Below are positions 54,182 to 64,000 of a stretch of DNA of 64,000 bases, one piece after another. The position numbers were made by a program, and so were the translations under genes. The notes under the pieces were generated by a model. The model had not been told where the DNA came from, searched no databases, and saw only the letters and a list, made by a program, of their open reading frames with translations. Each line of letters begins with the position of its first letter. The stretch's first letter is position 1. Origin of the DNA: Desulfoluna limicola (GTDB lineage: Bacteria > Desulfobacterota > Desulfobacteria > Desulfobacterales > Desulfolunaceae); NCBI RefSeq assembly GCF_021654575.1, contig NZ_AP024488.1, positions 2,751,501 to 2,815,500 of the forward strand. Reading direction: 5' to 3'.

Positions 54182-54426
54182 CCCGGATATTTCATGAGAA
54201 AACAATCAAGGCAAAGCAATGGCCTGTCATTAATGATAGTGACTGCGAAGAATGAAGATATTTCAAGAACACAAAATGTACGTCACGGTTTCCTGCGCGA
54301 TTTTCTCACCCTTCGGGCGAGCCGAGTGCCCCCATCTTCTGCGTTATCAGAGTATTGAGGTCAACCACTGCACCTGCAGCTCTGATCCCTTGAATATGGA
54401 TGCACTCAACTCGTGAAGTATCCGGG
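54182..54426. mobile_element. 245-bp MITE, copy 2 (inverted relative to copy 1)
   Basis: Starts CCCGGATATTTCATGAG and ends CTCGTGAAGTATCCGGG, imperfect inverted terminal repeats of 17 bases. It is flanked by TTAG on both sides (54178-54181 and 54427-54430), consistent with a 4-base target duplication. The left TTAG contains the stop codon of the HD-GYP gene. The reverse complement aligns without gaps to 7912-8156. It separates the HD-GYP gene from the giant kinase and ends about 30 bases before that start codon. Confidence 0.85.
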
Positions 54427-54455
54427 TTAGGCAACCCGTCATCGGAGTCGTACCC

Positions 54456-57400
54456 ATGAGCACCCGCAAGAACATCATAAAAACCCTGGCGCTCCTTTGC
54501 ATAACCCTTGCAGCCATCCCGTCCCTTGCCCTCTGCGAACGGGACAGGGTGACCATCCAGCTGAAATGGTTCCACCAGTTTCAGTTTGCAGGGTACTACG
54601 CCGCCGTGGAGAAAGGGTATTACGCCCGGGAAGGGTTGGATGTCGTCCTCCGGGAACGTGACATCAGCAAACACCACATCCAATCGGTTCTCGACGGTGA
54701 GGCGGAGTACGGCGTGGCCGACTCAGGCCTGATTCTTGCCCGGATGAACGACAAACCTGTGGTGCTCCTCAAGCAGATATTCCAACACTCGCCCCTGGTC
54801 TTTCTCTCCCTGAAAACATCCGGGATTGATACCCCCTACGACATGGCCGGCAAAAAAGTGATGTTCGACAACACAGGGGGCAGTGACGCCCCTTTGCTGG
54901 CACTGCTGCTTGAGGCCTTAGGCGACCCTAAAAGGGTCACCGCCGTTCCCCACTCGTTTGGCACCGAAGATCTCACCTTAGGAAAGGTGGACATTCTGTC
55001 CGCCTACATCACGTCTCAGCCCTTTGCCTTGAAGCAACGGGGAGTTGAAACCCATATCATCAACCCCCAGAATTATGGCATTGATTTTTATGGCGACAAC
55101 TTCTTTACGACGGAAGCCGAGATCCGAAGCCACCCGAAACGGGTTGAAAAAATGATCCGTGCCACTCTCAAAGGGTGGACCTACGCGTTAAACAACCCTG
55201 AAGAGATCATCAGTCTGATCCTGGCCAAGTACAACCCCGACCTCAACCGGGACCAATTGATTTATGAAGCAAAAATGACGGACCTGATGATCCTCTCTGA
55301 CATCACCCCGTTGGGCACGGCCACAACGCAGCGCTATGAACAGATCACTGAAATCTACAAAAAAGCCGGTTTTTCGGAAGCCGACCTTGATTTCAGCGAG
55401 TTTATTTACGGAAGCCCTGAAGACGCCATGAGCCATTCGGCCCTGATGCTGACGCCGGAGGAGAAGGCCTGGCTCAAAGAACACAAAACCGTCCGCATCG
55501 GAGTAGACCCCGCTTTTGCGCCCTTTGAATTCATCAGGGGGAACGACACATACATGGGAATCGCTGCCGATTATACAAAGCTTATCGAAAAGCGCCTCGG
55601 TATCAAATTGAAGCTTGTACCCGGCCTCACATGGAAAGAGGTTGTCACGAAAGCCCAAAACCGGGAAATAGACGTCCTCCCCTGTGTCGGAATCACGGAG
55701 GAGAGAAAGCAGTATTTCGCCTATTCAACCCCCTACCTATCCTTTCCCAGGGTCATCATCACGCGAAGCGATTCAACCATCGATTCCATGGATGCCCTGA
55801 AAAACGCCGCCGTGGGGGTGCAGGAGAACAGCTCCCACCATGGGTTCATCAAAGAACGGTCAACCATTGAACCTGTTCTCTACACCACATTCCAGGATGC
55901 CCTGCTGGCACTGTCCGGTCAAAAAACAGACGCCGTCATCGGAAACCTTGCCGTCGCTCATCACACAATCCAAATCCTGAGCCTGACAAACCTTAAGATT
56001 GCGGCACATGCTTCGCCCGAATCCTTTCTTCTCGCCTTCGCTGTCCGCAACGACTGGCAACCCCTGGTTTCGATGATCGACAAAGCCCTCGGGTCCATCA
56101 CCGAAGAGGAGACATTCAAAATCCTCCAAAAATGGATCCCTGTCCAATACGTTCAGGAACTGCGCCCGAAAGCAAAAATGTCCATGGCCCTGACGGACGA
56201 AGAGAAAGCATGGTTGAGTGACCACCCCACCATCCGAATGGGGGTCATGAACGCCTGGCCTCCCCTCAACTTTCTGGACAAAAAAGGAATCCCCAGTGGC
56301 ATCGGCGCCGATTATATCCAAGCCCTCAACCGGCGCCTGGGTGGGGCCATTGTCCTCGAACCCCGACCGTTCAAAGAGAGCCACGACCTGGTCAAGAACC
56401 GGAAACTCGATGCCATGATGGACATCACGCCCAAAAAGGAACGAGACTCTTTTTTCGAGTTTACGACACCTTACCTGATCATTCCCCACGTGTTTGTGGG
56501 CCGTAAGGACAATCCCTACATCAACTCTGAACAAGACCTGTCCGGTAAAACCATTGCCCTGGAAAAGGGCTTTTACAATGTCAAGTACTTCCGGAACAAT
56601 CACCCGAAGGTCCTGATCAAAGAGTACGATTCCACCAGTGAGGCCCTGGGTGCCGTCTCAAAGGGGGAAGCCGATGCCTATGCCGGCAACCGGGCGGTGG
56701 TCACCTACCTGATCGAGGAGGAGTTGCTTGCAAACCTCCGGGTGATGGGTCGCATGCAAAAGCCCCCTGTGATTCTTGCCATCGGCATACGAAAAGACTG
56801 GCCGATACTTGCAGGCATACTCCAGCGGGCATTTGACTCCATCGGGCAGGATGAGATCCGTGCGATTCATCGCAAGTGGCTGGGGGAGTTCAAGGGCTCA
56901 AAAAGCAAGCTTGAGCTGACGACCATGGAAAAGGCCTGGATCAGGCAGCACCCTGTGATCCGCGTCGCCATGGATCCCAACTGGGCCCCGGTAGAACACG
57001 CCGATAAACAGGGCAATTTCCACGGCATTTCCATGGACTACCTGGAGCGAATGACCGAATTGCTCGGCTTGAAGTTTGACGTGGCCACCGGACTCACCTG
57101 GCAGGAGAGAGTGGCCGCCGTAGAACACGGAGAGCTGGACCTCTTCTCCTCCATGGCACAAACCCCGGACCGCGAGATAAAGTTCCATTTTACCGCACCC
57201 TACCTCACCATGCCCGTCAACATCTTTGCTCACAGCGATGTCGCCTATATCGGGAACCTGAAAGGCCTCGCCGGCAAACGGGTGGCTGTTGTGGAAGGCT
57301 TTGCCATCCATGAATGGCTTTCCGACAACCACCCGGACATCATGCTTGAACCGGTGCCGTCTCTCCCCGAAGCCCTTGAAATGCTTGCAGCAGGAAAAGT

Positions 57401-60400
57401 CCATGCCTTCGTCGGCAATGTCATGACCACCAGCTACTACATCAACAAACTGAAGTTAAAACAGATCCGCGTTGCAGGGGAAACACCGTACGTCAACAAG
57501 CAGGCCATGGCCGTTCGCCGGGACTGGCCCATCCTGGCCGGAATCCTGCAGAAAGCCCTCGATGCGATTCCACCCAATGAACGGGACATGATTTTTAACA
57601 GCTGGGTATCCATCAAATACGAACACGGCTTCGACTATTCACTGCTCTGGAAGGTTGGGGTCCCCCTTGCCCTGATGCTGCTACTCCTCGCATTCTGGAA
57701 CCGACGCCTGGAACGCGTCGTAACCATGCGTACCTTTGAGCTCAAAGAAAGAGAAGAGCTCTACCGCCTTCTCTTCAACAGCGGAAATGATGCCGTCTTC
57801 GTTCACGGGTGGCCCCAGGGCGGCCAGCCCGGCCCGTTTGTGCAGGTCAACGACGTGGCCTGTCAGCTTTTGGGCTACACTCGCGAGGCGCTGAAGAGCC
57901 TCACTCCGACAGACATCATGCCGCAAGGAACCGACAATCAGGACAACAACGTCAAAGAGTGCCTTTCGGCCGGTAAACCCGTTCTCTTCGAGATAGAGAT
58001 GATCACAAAATCCGGCCATCATATTCCCGTTGAGATCAGTTCCCGCAGCTTCGATATGGAGGGTGACAACATGGTGCTCTCCATTGCGCGCGACATCACC
58101 CTGCGAAAGCAGAATGAGCGGGAACTCACCCAGTATCGCGAGCACCTCGAAGAGCTGGTGTCCCGGAGAACCGCTGAACTGGAGACCGCAAACACAGAGC
58201 TGGACAGTATCTTCAACCTTTCTGTGGAAGGGTTGGTTCACATCGACCGTGACTTTACAATCCTCAATGTAAACGACACGCTTTTGACGTTATGGGAAGC
58301 GACGCGCGAGGAGATCATCGGCAAAAAATGCCATGAAATCTTCTGCCTCCCGGCATGCGCCGACCACTCGTTCGGCGGCCGGTGCCCCCTGGCTGCGGCC
58401 CTTTCCGGCAACGTTCATCAACAGCGGGAACAGGAAATCGAAGTCCACCGGAAAAATGGGTCCAAGGCCGTGTTTATAGAAACCGAGGCCGTTCTCAAGA
58501 CCCCATCCGGCACTGTGGCGGGCCTTGTAAAAAATTTCCGGGACATCACGGACCGAAAACAGGCCGAAGTGGAGCTGAGGGAGGCCAAAGAAACCGCCGA
58601 GGCTGCCACCGAAGCAAAGAGCCACTTCCTGGCCAACATGAGCCACGAAATCCGAACCCCCATGAACGCCGTCATCGGCATGTCCCACCTCGCCCTCAAA
58701 ACAGACCTCACCCCCAAGCAGTATGATTACCTGACCAAAATCGACGCCTCCGCCAAATCACTCCTTGGAATCATCAATGATATTCTTGACTTTTCCAAGA
58801 TCGAGGCTGGCAAGCTCAACATGGAAACCATTGAGTTTCACTTAGAGGACATCCTGGACAATTTAAGCAATGTCATCCCTGTCAAGGCCCATGATAAAGG
58901 CCTGGAAATACTGTTTCAAACCGCATCAGACGTCCCCACGGCACTCTTGGGAGACCCCTTGAGGCTTGGGCAGATCCTTTTGAACCTGGTCAACAATGCC
59001 GTGAAATTCACCGACAAAGGAGAGATCATCGTCCGCACGGAACTGATCGAGCAAACAGAAGAGGAAGCCACCCTCCGGTTTTCCGTCTGTGATACGGGCC
59101 TTGGCATGACCCCAGAGCAAACGGCCAAACTCTTCCAGCCCTTTTCCCAAGCCGACAGCTCCACGACTCGAAAATACGGGGGCACAGGACTGGGGCTCAC
59201 GATCTGCAAGCGCCTTGTAGAGATGATGGGTGGAGAAATAAGGGTAGAAAGCGAGCCGGGCAAAGGAAGTATATTCAGCTTCACCGCCGTCGTCGGAAAG
59301 GTGACAGGGGAACTCACACGAACCCGTGATGTGGGAGACCTCACCGGAATGAGGGTCCTGGTTGTGGACGACAGCAATGCAGCCCGGGAGATATTCCAAG
59401 ACATGCTGGAATCCATGACATTTCAGGTCTCATCAGTGGATTCCGGAGAAAAGGCGCTACGCGAACTCGAACGGGAGGCAGGGCATGACACACCCTATGA
59501 CCTCATCATCATGGACTGGAGCATGCCCGGAATAAACGGCATTGAAGCATCTCGTCGCATCAAAGCAAGGGGTGACCTGTGGCACTCGCCCACCATCATC
59601 ATGGTTACAGCCTACGGACGTGAAGAGATCATGCTGCAAGCGGAGCAGGCGGGGGTGGATGGCTTCCTCATCAAGCCGGTGAGTGCCTCGGTGCTCTTTA
59701 ACACCATCATGGATGTCTTCGGCAAAACCGTGCACCCGCTCACCCACGTCAGGCCGCAGCGTAAACCTGCACCTGAAATGCGTCAACAAATGGGGGGAGC
59801 CAGGGTCCTTCTGGTGGAAGACAACGAAATCAACCAGCAGATTGCCCGGGAGATGCTGGAAGACGCCGGCCTGGTGGTGACCATCGCAGGCGACGGCAGA
59901 CAAGCCGTTGAGACAATGAAGAAAGGTCAATTCGATACGGTTCTCATGGACATCCAGATGCCGGTCATGGACGGCTACACCGCCACCCGGGAGATCCGCA
60001 AACTGTCCCCCGCCATCCGAGACATACCCATTATCGCCATGACGGCCCACGCCATGGCCGGTGACAGGGAAAAAAGCCTGGAAGCCGGAATGAACGACCA
60101 CGTGTCCAAGCCCATTGATGCCGAGGAACTGCTGAACACATTGTCCCGCTGGATCAAGCCAGGAGAACGGGCTGGCGTCCCTCGGACCAGACCACAAAAA
60201 ACCGAAGACACGCTTTCCATTCCGGCCCTCAAAGGCATCAATACCGGGGAAGGTCTGTCCCGGGTGGCTGGCAACAAAAAACTCTACCTCGACCTTCTGC
60301 ACCGTTTTCTCATCACTCATAAGAACGACGCTGAAGACATAAAAAACGCCCTCCGGGAAAACGAGTCCCAAAGGGCGCAACGGATTGCACACAGTATCAA

Positions 60401-60845
60401 AGGGGTATCCGGCAACTTAGGTGCCGACGCATTGTCCTCGGCAGCCGGAGCACTTGAGTCTGCCATAACCGCGGAAGCCAAGGACGAGATCGGTCGCGCC
60501 CAGGACCGGTTCTCCCACCATCTGGAGCTGACCCTGCAAACGCTCTCGGAGGCAACATTTCACACGGCGGCATCTGGGGGAGAAGGCCCCGCACCGGAAG
60601 AACTGGGCCGGTGCCATCCGGCACCGCTGTTGCGCCGGTTATTTTCCCTCCTCCGGGAGAACGATGGCGAGGCACTGGATCTCCTGGACGAGACCCGGCG
60701 TCACTTGAGAGGAACCGTGGACGACGCCTTGCTTGAGCAACTTAAAAATGCCACCGAGTCCTTTGAGTTTGAAGAGGCCGTGAACGTTCTGAGATCCATG
60801 GCTGCCGCCCTGAACATCCCGCTGGACAGAGAGGGCGACGGGTAA
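54456..60845 (+). CDS. Giant hybrid sensor histidine kinase with four periplasmic solute-binding domains
   Basis: A 2129-residue kinase. A signal sequence (about 1-26) leads to an NMT1/THI5-like binding domain ([20 protein letters not shown], about 30-320). Three type-3 extracellular solute-binding (HisJ/glutamine-binding-like) domains follow at about 333-575, 580-815 and 822-1060. Each is introduced by an EKAW-x7-IR repeat ([55 protein letters not shown]). One membrane helix (about 1063-1080) leads to two PAS domains (about 1100, 1245), HisKA ([12 protein letters not shown], His near 1396), HATPase (NLVNNAVKF), REC1 (about 1631), REC2 (about 1782) and Hpt ([13 protein letters not shown], about 1978). 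GGAG lies about eight bases before the ATG. It probably senses several small metabolites such as amino acids. Confidence 0.93.
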   Translation: MSTRKNIIKTLALLCITLAAIPSLALCERDRVTIQLKWFHQFQFAGYYAAVEKGYYAREGLDVVLRERDISKHHIQSVLDGEAEYGVADSGLILARMNDKPVVLLKQIFQHSPLVFLSLKTSGIDTPYDMAGKKVMFDNTGGSDAPLLALLLEALGDPKRVTAVPHSFGTEDLTLGKVDILSAYITSQPFALKQRGVETHIINPQNYGIDFYGDNFFTTEAEIRSHPKRVEKMIRATLKGWTYALNNPEEIISLILAKYNPDLNRDQLIYEAKMTDLMILSDITPLGTATTQRYEQITEIYKKAGFSEADLDFSEFIYGSPEDAMSHSALMLTPEEKAWLKEHKTVRIGVDPAFAPFEFIRGNDTYMGIAADYTKLIEKRLGIKLKLVPGLTWKEVVTKAQNREIDVLPCVGITEERKQYFAYSTPYLSFPRVIITRSDSTIDSMDALKNAAVGVQENSSHHGFIKERSTIEPVLYTTFQDALLALSGQKTDAVIGNLAVAHHTIQILSLTNLKIAAHASPESFLLAFAVRNDWQPLVSMIDKALGSITEEETFKILQKWIPVQYVQELRPKAKMSMALTDEEKAWLSDHPTIRMGVMNAWPPLNFLDKKGIPSGIGADYIQALNRRLGGAIVLEPRPFKESHDLVKNRKLDAMMDITPKKERDSFFEFTTPYLIIPHVFVGRKDNPYINSEQDLSGKTIALEKGFYNVKYFRNNHPKVLIKEYDSTSEALGAVSKGEADAYAGNRAVVTYLIEEELLANLRVMGRMQKPPVILAIGIRKDWPILAGILQRAFDSIGQDEIRAIHRKWLGEFKGSKSKLELTTMEKAWIRQHPVIRVAMDPNWAPVEHADKQGNFHGISMDYLERMTELLGLKFDVATGLTWQERVAAVEHGELDLFSSMAQTPDREIKFHFTAPYLTMPVNIFAHSDVAYIGNLKGLAGKRVAVVEGFAIHEWLSDNHPDIMLEPVPSLPEALEMLAAGKVHAFVGNVMTTSYYINKLKLKQIRVAGETPYVNKQAMAVRRDWPILAGILQKALDAIPPNERDMIFNSWVSIKYEHGFDYSLLWKVGVPLALMLLLLAFWNRRLERVVTMRTFELKEREELYRLLFNSGNDAVFVHGWPQGGQPGPFVQVNDVACQLLGYTREALKSLTPTDIMPQGTDNQDNNVKECLSAGKPVLFEIEMITKSGHHIPVEISSRSFDMEGDNMVLSIARDITLRKQNERELTQYREHLEELVSRRTAELETANTELDSIFNLSVEGLVHIDRDFTILNVNDTLLTLWEATREEIIGKKCHEIFCLPACADHSFGGRCPLAAALSGNVHQQREQEIEVHRKNGSKAVFIETEAVLKTPSGTVAGLVKNFRDITDRKQAEVELREAKETAEAATEAKSHFLANMSHEIRTPMNAVIGMSHLALKTDLTPKQYDYLTKIDASAKSLLGIINDILDFSKIEAGKLNMETIEFHLEDILDNLSNVIPVKAHDKGLEILFQTASDVPTALLGDPLRLGQILLNLVNNAVKFTDKGEIIVRTELIEQTEEEATLRFSVCDTGLGMTPEQTAKLFQPFSQADSSTTRKYGGTGLGLTICKRLVEMMGGEIRVESEPGKGSIFSFTAVVGKVTGELTRTRDVGDLTGMRVLVVDDSNAAREIFQDMLESMTFQVSSVDSGEKALRELEREAGHDTPYDLIIMDWSMPGINGIEASRRIKARGDLWHSPTIIMVTAYGREEIMLQAEQAGVDGFLIKPVSASVLFNTIMDVFGKTVHPLTHVRPQRKPAPEMRQQMGGARVLLVEDNEINQQIAREMLEDAGLVVTIAGDGRQAVETMKKGQFDTVLMDIQMPVMDGYTATREIRKLSPAIRDIPIIAMTAHAMAGDREKSLEAGMNDHVSKPIDAEELLNTLSRWIKPGERAGVPRTRPQKTEDTLSIPALKGINTGEGLSRVAGNKKLYLDLLHRFLITHKNDAEDIKNALRENESQRAQRIAHSIKGVSGNLGADALSSAAGALESAITAEAKDEIGRAQDRFSHHLELTLQTLSEATFHTAASGGEGPAPEELGRCHPAPLLRRLFSLLRENDGEALDLLDETRRHLRGTVDDALLEQLKNATESFEFEEAVNVLRSMAAALNIPLDREGDG

Positions 60846-60846
60846 G

Positions 60847-61857
60847 CTATGGCTCTATCCAGGCGGTGCCCTTTTTATAAAGCTCAAGCCGATCCCGGAA
60901 GGAACTCACCAGCTCTGTATCCCCTTTCTCGACCAGTTTTTCAATGGCGTCTTCCTGGGCACGAATGGCTTTCTCGAAAAGACCATTGGCAGCGTAAGCA
61001 GCCGCAAGGGTATCAAGGGCGTTGGGGTTTGTTCCGCCGGATTGCACAAGAGTCTCTGCAAGCTCAAGCGCCCGCTTGCTGTCCCGGTAACTTTCATCGG
61101 CGCATGTGGCAAGGATCCATGACAGATCGTTTGTGGCAACAAATGAAGCTCGGTTTTTCTCCTTCAAGGCCTCTTCCAGCCAGCGTATGGCGATCCCGAC
61201 ATCCTTTGCCACCCCGCTGCCGAAACGATACATCCCTGCAACCCTGAGCATGGCGTCGCCATTTCCCAGCTCTGCCGCGCGTAAAAACCAGGCAAATGCG
61301 AGCTTCATATCCTTCGGCACGCCACTGCCTGTGGCGCACATGTTTCCAAGAGCAATGGAAGCGGGAGGAAAATTCTGTTTGTCAGCCCTTTTGAACCAAA
61401 AAACCGCCAGTTCATAATCCTGGGGTCCCCCCTGCCCCTCGAGGTACAACGCAGCCAGTGCGAACTGGGCTTCGACCAAGCCTCGGTCTGCTGCATACTG
61501 ATAGCACCGCTTTGCGGCGACCGGGTCTGCGGCGACCCCGTCCCCCTTCAGGTACATAAGCCCAAGAACCTGAGAGGCCTGAGCGTGCCCCTGAAGCGCC
61601 GCCTTCTGGTACCACGCGAAGGCTTTCCCACTGTCCGGTGTCACAAATGCCACAACAGGCAGCTGGTGAAGGTACCCCATGATAAACTGCGCCTGGGCGT
61701 TCCCCTTTTCCGCCTTCTCTTTGTCCTGCTGGTACCGCTCTTGCGTATACCCCTCAGGAAAAGTTCCTGTTTCCTCGGCAGCAAACACTGCCGTACTTGT
61801 AAAACTGGCCAGGGCCAGCATAAACGCACAGACAAACAGACCACATCGATTTCTCAT
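60847..61857 (-). CDS. Sel1-repeat exported protein
   Basis: A 336-residue secreted protein. The ATG at 61857 has AAGG five bases upstream and starts a signal peptide (RCGLFVCAFMLALASFTSTA then VFA). Five to six Sel1-like repeats of about 36 residues follow (GNAQAQFIMGYLHQ, GHAQASQVLGLMYLKGDGV, GLVEAQFALAALYLEGQGG, FPPASIALGNMCATGSGV, GNGDAMLRVAGMYRFGSGV). The C-terminal part (about 215-336) is TPR-like helical (ALDTLAAAYAANGLFEKAIR). Sel1 proteins act as protein-interaction scaffolds. It lies 15 bases downstream of the membrane-protein gene in the same direction. Its stop almost touches the stop of the giant kinase, read from the other strand. Confidence 0.85.
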   Translation of the reverse strand: MRNRCGLFVCAFMLALASFTSTAVFAAEETGTFPEGYTQERYQQDKEKAEKGNAQAQFIMGYLHQLPVVAFVTPDSGKAFAWYQKAALQGHAQASQVLGLMYLKGDGVAADPVAAKRCYQYAADRGLVEAQFALAALYLEGQGGPQDYELAVFWFKRADKQNFPPASIALGNMCATGSGVPKDMKLAFAWFLRAAELGNGDAMLRVAGMYRFGSGVAKDVGIAIRWLEEALKEKNRASFVATNDLSWILATCADESYRDSKRALELAETLVQSGGTNPNALDTLAAAYAANGLFEKAIRAQEDAIEKLVEKGDTELVSSFRDRLELYKKGTAWIEP

Positions 61858-61871
61858 AAACACCTTCATTT

Positions 61872-62423
61872 TCATGCACCCGCAGAAAAAAACCGGCGTG
61901 ACAACATGCCGGCGTACCTTAGTAAACCCACCCCGGAAACCAGGTAAAGCCCCCCCGTTACACACCCTGACCAGAGGTGAATTTTCCCCCGTGTGTCAAG
62001 CATTGCCACCTTGCCACCGAAGACGACACAGGTGGAAACAAAATTCACAAGGTACTGAAAGGATAATCCAATGGCCACAAGCCCCAGTAAACACAACGCC
62101 CCCTTCACGAGGGAGGAGGTTGTCACCTGAGGGGCCTGGGGGAGTTCAAAGGGCGTGGGGTTGAACAGACGAGCCAGGGTGTCGGCCTTGGCGATAAGAA
62201 CCCCGGAGAAGAGAAGCATCACAAAAGGCAAAAAGGTATTGAGCTGCGCAAAGGTGCTCACCCTCGCGGCCATGGCAAACGCCTCATCCCCGGGAAGCAT
62301 CCGCACGGCATCCCGGGAGACGAAGTAGTTGCCCACAGCGCCTGGGATGGCGAAGAAGGCTTTGACGGCATAGAAAAGTGCCAAAAGTCGAATGGCTATA
62401 CCGGTCAGTTTCTGTGATTCCAT
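61872..62423 (-). CDS. Small polytopic membrane protein of unknown function
   Basis: Not recognised. The ATG at 62423 has AGGG eight bases upstream; longer readings run into repeat sequence and are unlikely. The product has 183 residues with four hydrophobic segments (IAIRLLALFYAVKAFFAI, FLPFVMLLFSGVLIA, ALCLLGLVAIGLSFQYLV, VTGGLYLVSGVGLL), a polar cytoplasmic loop with LFNPTPFELPQAPQVT and no enzyme motif. It is co-transcribed with the Sel1 gene. An envelope role is likely, but no function can be assigned. Confidence 0.65.
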   Translation of the reverse strand: MESQKLTGIAIRLLALFYAVKAFFAIPGAVGNYFVSRDAVRMLPGDEAFAMAARVSTFAQLNTFLPFVMLLFSGVLIAKADTLARLFNPTPFELPQAPQVTTSSLVKGALCLLGLVAIGLSFQYLVNFVSTCVVFGGKVAMLDTRGKIHLWSGCVTGGLYLVSGVGLLRYAGMLSRRFFSAGA

Positions 62424-62567
62424 GGGAAGCCCTTTCCTCGTGATGGGGTTCAAAAAAGACAAATAGATTCCTTTATATACCATTTTAAACCAAAACGGTA
62501 TGACCAAGGTCACTGCAGGGGATGATCCTCTGACAGCGCAGCCCCAAGCTGCTTTCAAGCGAAAGAT

Positions 62568-62752
62568 GCCTCCGGCGGCCCTGCCGGGGGCTAAACGTTT
62601 GCCAAGTTTGTGAACTGGGCTTAACAAACAGATTTTGAAACATGATCCCAGGTTTACATTGAATCAAAGGCGGATGTGATTTGACCCGAGGAACGAGGGG
62701 CGAAGCGCAGCCGTAACCTGCTTTCAAGGTGGCACACCTTGCCGCCGGAGGC
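62568..62752. repeat. GC-rich repeat element, copy D
   Basis: 185 bases from GCCTCCGGCGGCCCTGCCGG to GCCGCCGGAGGC. It holds GGCGGATGTGATTTGACCCG, the CGAGGAACGAGGGG motif, GCCGTAACCTGCTTTCAAGG and a stem CAAGGTG/CACCTTG next to the right end. The right end lies 31 bases past the MFS stop. Copy A shares the last three blocks. Confidence 0.75.
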
Positions 62753-62782
62753 ATGCTTTTACCGAACCTGAACCAGAAAAGG

Positions 62783-63994
62783 CTATGTGTTCTCCTCAGC
62801 AAGAAAAGGCTGAACGGAGTGCCCCGTGGTCTCTTTGACGAGCTGAAGGCCCGACCAGACCCCGGCCACGAGAAAGACCAGGCCGCCAGCAAAGAGAGTG
62901 GCGGGCATGCCGGAGCGGTCGGCGTACCAGCCCAGAAAAGGACCGATGACGACAAAGGCCAGCCGGATAATGAGACTTCGGATGGAGAGAACGGTGGCCC
63001 GGATTTCTGAAGGGGTCGACGCGTTGATGTAGTTTCTCAGCACCGGGGTGGCCACGCCCCTGACGGTATAAAACAGGAACAGCAGTCCCACGGCCCAGAG
63101 GGTGCTGAAAAAACTCAAGGCAAGATAGATGGAGGCGATGGCAACTGCAATAAAGAGAACGGTCCGGTCCCGCCCCAGGCTCTTTTCCACCTTCCAGGCA
63201 TGCATGGAAACCGATCCGGTGGTAAGGTTCAAAGCGGGAAGAAAGAGACCGTAAAGGGCCAGGGGAACGGCAAGAAAGACAAAGTAGGGCTGAATCAGCC
63301 AGGCCATGGTAAGGGTGGCGGTACCGATGACGGACGAGTAAATGATGCTCCACTTGAGGCCCGTGTTCCGGGTCAGGGCGTACCGGATGATCTGGAACAC
63401 CTGGGTAACGTTCCCCTTGCTTGTGATCTTTCGACGTTTGGGCTCAAAGAGCAACAGGGATGCGGGAACCGCAGAAAAAGCCACCAGAGCCTGAAAATAA
63501 AAAGGGGTCCGGAGACTCAGCGCCGCCAAGGCCACTCCGATGGGCGCGGCGACGGCCTCAGCATAGTTCCCGATGGAGACCAGGCGCCCCTCTTCCTTCA
63601 GGTAAGCCTCGCCCTGCCCGCCCTCTTGCAGGGTGTCGTAAAGAAGGGCCGAATCCGATCCGGAGATAAAACTCTGCCCCACCCCCAAAACCACCTCACA
63701 GACCAAAAAGCCCCAAAACCCCGTAGACACACAGTAAAGCCCGAAACCCACGGCCCCCAGCACGCTGCCGATGACAAGAGAGGTCTTGCGCCCCCAAACA
63801 TCCCCAAAATACCCCGAGGGAATCTCCATCACCACAATGGCAAAGGAGTACACCGCCTTCAGAAGAAAGAGATCCCGGGTCCCCAGTCCGTTCTCACGGT
63901 AGAAGAGAAACACAATGGGTACGGTAATCATGAGCCACTTGGAGATCTTGATCACATACAGCTTCAATATATTGGATGTCACATCGCGACTCAT
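62783..63994 (-). CDS. MFS transporter
   Basis: A 403-residue major facilitator with twelve predicted helices, a full-length member. The loop 2-3 motif is recognisable as GYFGDVWGRKTSLVIGSVLG (G-x-x-x-D-x-x-G-R-K). An acidic IPSGYF precedes it, and VLGVGQSFISGSDSALLYDT matches the drug-efflux-like subset. A charged loop KRRKITSKGN lies between the halves. The substrate is unknown. It reads leftward from almost the end of the window. Only six bases precede the ATG, so its promoter and Shine-Dalgarno are outside. Repeat copy D follows its stop. Confidence 0.9.
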   Translation of the reverse strand: MSRDVTSNILKLYVIKISKWLMITVPIVFLFYRENGLGTRDLFLLKAVYSFAIVVMEIPSGYFGDVWGRKTSLVIGSVLGAVGFGLYCVSTGFWGFLVCEVVLGVGQSFISGSDSALLYDTLQEGGQGEAYLKEEGRLVSIGNYAEAVAAPIGVALAALSLRTPFYFQALVAFSAVPASLLLFEPKRRKITSKGNVTQVFQIIRYALTRNTGLKWSIIYSSVIGTATLTMAWLIQPYFVFLAVPLALYGLFLPALNLTTGSVSMHAWKVEKSLGRDRTVLFIAVAIASIYLALSFFSTLWAVGLLFLFYTVRGVATPVLRNYINASTPSEIRATVLSIRSLIIRLAFVVIGPFLGWYADRSGMPATLFAGGLVFLVAGVWSGLQLVKETTGHSVQPFLAEENT

Positions 63995-64000
63995 CGTCAG

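Overview
The window looks like chromosomal DNA of a GC-rich, Gram-negative, strictly or mainly anaerobic Desulfobacterota (a Desulfobacterales-like sulfate-reducer type genome). This is inferred, not proven. The grounds are the gene styles (a CysK-CysRS fusion, an oversized GlmS-like protein, a 62-residue 2[4Fe-4S] ferredoxin, RicT/PSP1, RNase J next to FtsK, LptD) and the many GCCTCCGGCGGC-type repeats after stop codons. No rRNA, tRNA or CRISPR array was found.

Layout. 1-7.8 kb: the C-terminal end of a RapA-like helicase, a secreted protein plus exported LigE-type DNA ligase, MntP, a Cache-GGDEF cyclase, AzlCD and an unknown exported protein. 7.9-14.4 kb: a 245-bp MITE, then a small regulon of a class III aminotransferase, two class II aldolase-family proteins (the second lacks the catalytic residues), a TetR regulator and an FGGY kinase. 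The two catabolic promoters share one operator and one geometry (operator, 6-7 bp, TTGACA, 18 bp, TATRGT). 14.6-16.3 kb: a HAD phosphatase and a small secreted protein. 16.5-23.2 kb: an A2-type heme-copper oxidase locus read leftward (DUF2231, DOMON, SCO, CoxA, CoxC, CoxD, CoxB, CtaB). 23.6-33.5 kb, leftward: a methyltransferase, RNase J-FtsK, a small unknown, ferredoxin, and the operon tmk / cysK-cysS fusion / unknown 308-aa protein. 34-47 kb, rightward housekeeping: LptD, a NusG/RfaH-like factor, HU, DNA polymerase III delta-prime, RicT, MetRS, a penicillin-binding transpeptidase and a 1240-aa GlmS-like enzyme. 47.6-60.8 kb: a signalling island of a REC-HisKA-degenerate GGDEF protein, a hybrid kinase overlapping an HD-GYP regulator, a second MITE copy and a 2129-aa hybrid kinase with four periplasmic solute-binding domains. 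60.8-64 kb: a Sel1-repeat protein, a small membrane protein and an MFS transporter.

The most unusual items are these. (1) The CysK-CysRS fusion keeps all four zinc ligands of the CysRS but has lost both ATP-binding signatures (HIGH to DLSL, KMSKS to KMDGN). (2) An aldolase and a pseudo-aldolase sit in tandem in a TetR regulon of unknown substrate. (3) A matched pair of 245-bp MITE copies lies in opposite orientation, one with a TTAG duplication that includes a stop codon. (4) The 1240-aa GlmS-like protein has its predicted nucleophile Cys at residue 46 and an insertion of about 150 residues in the glutaminase domain.
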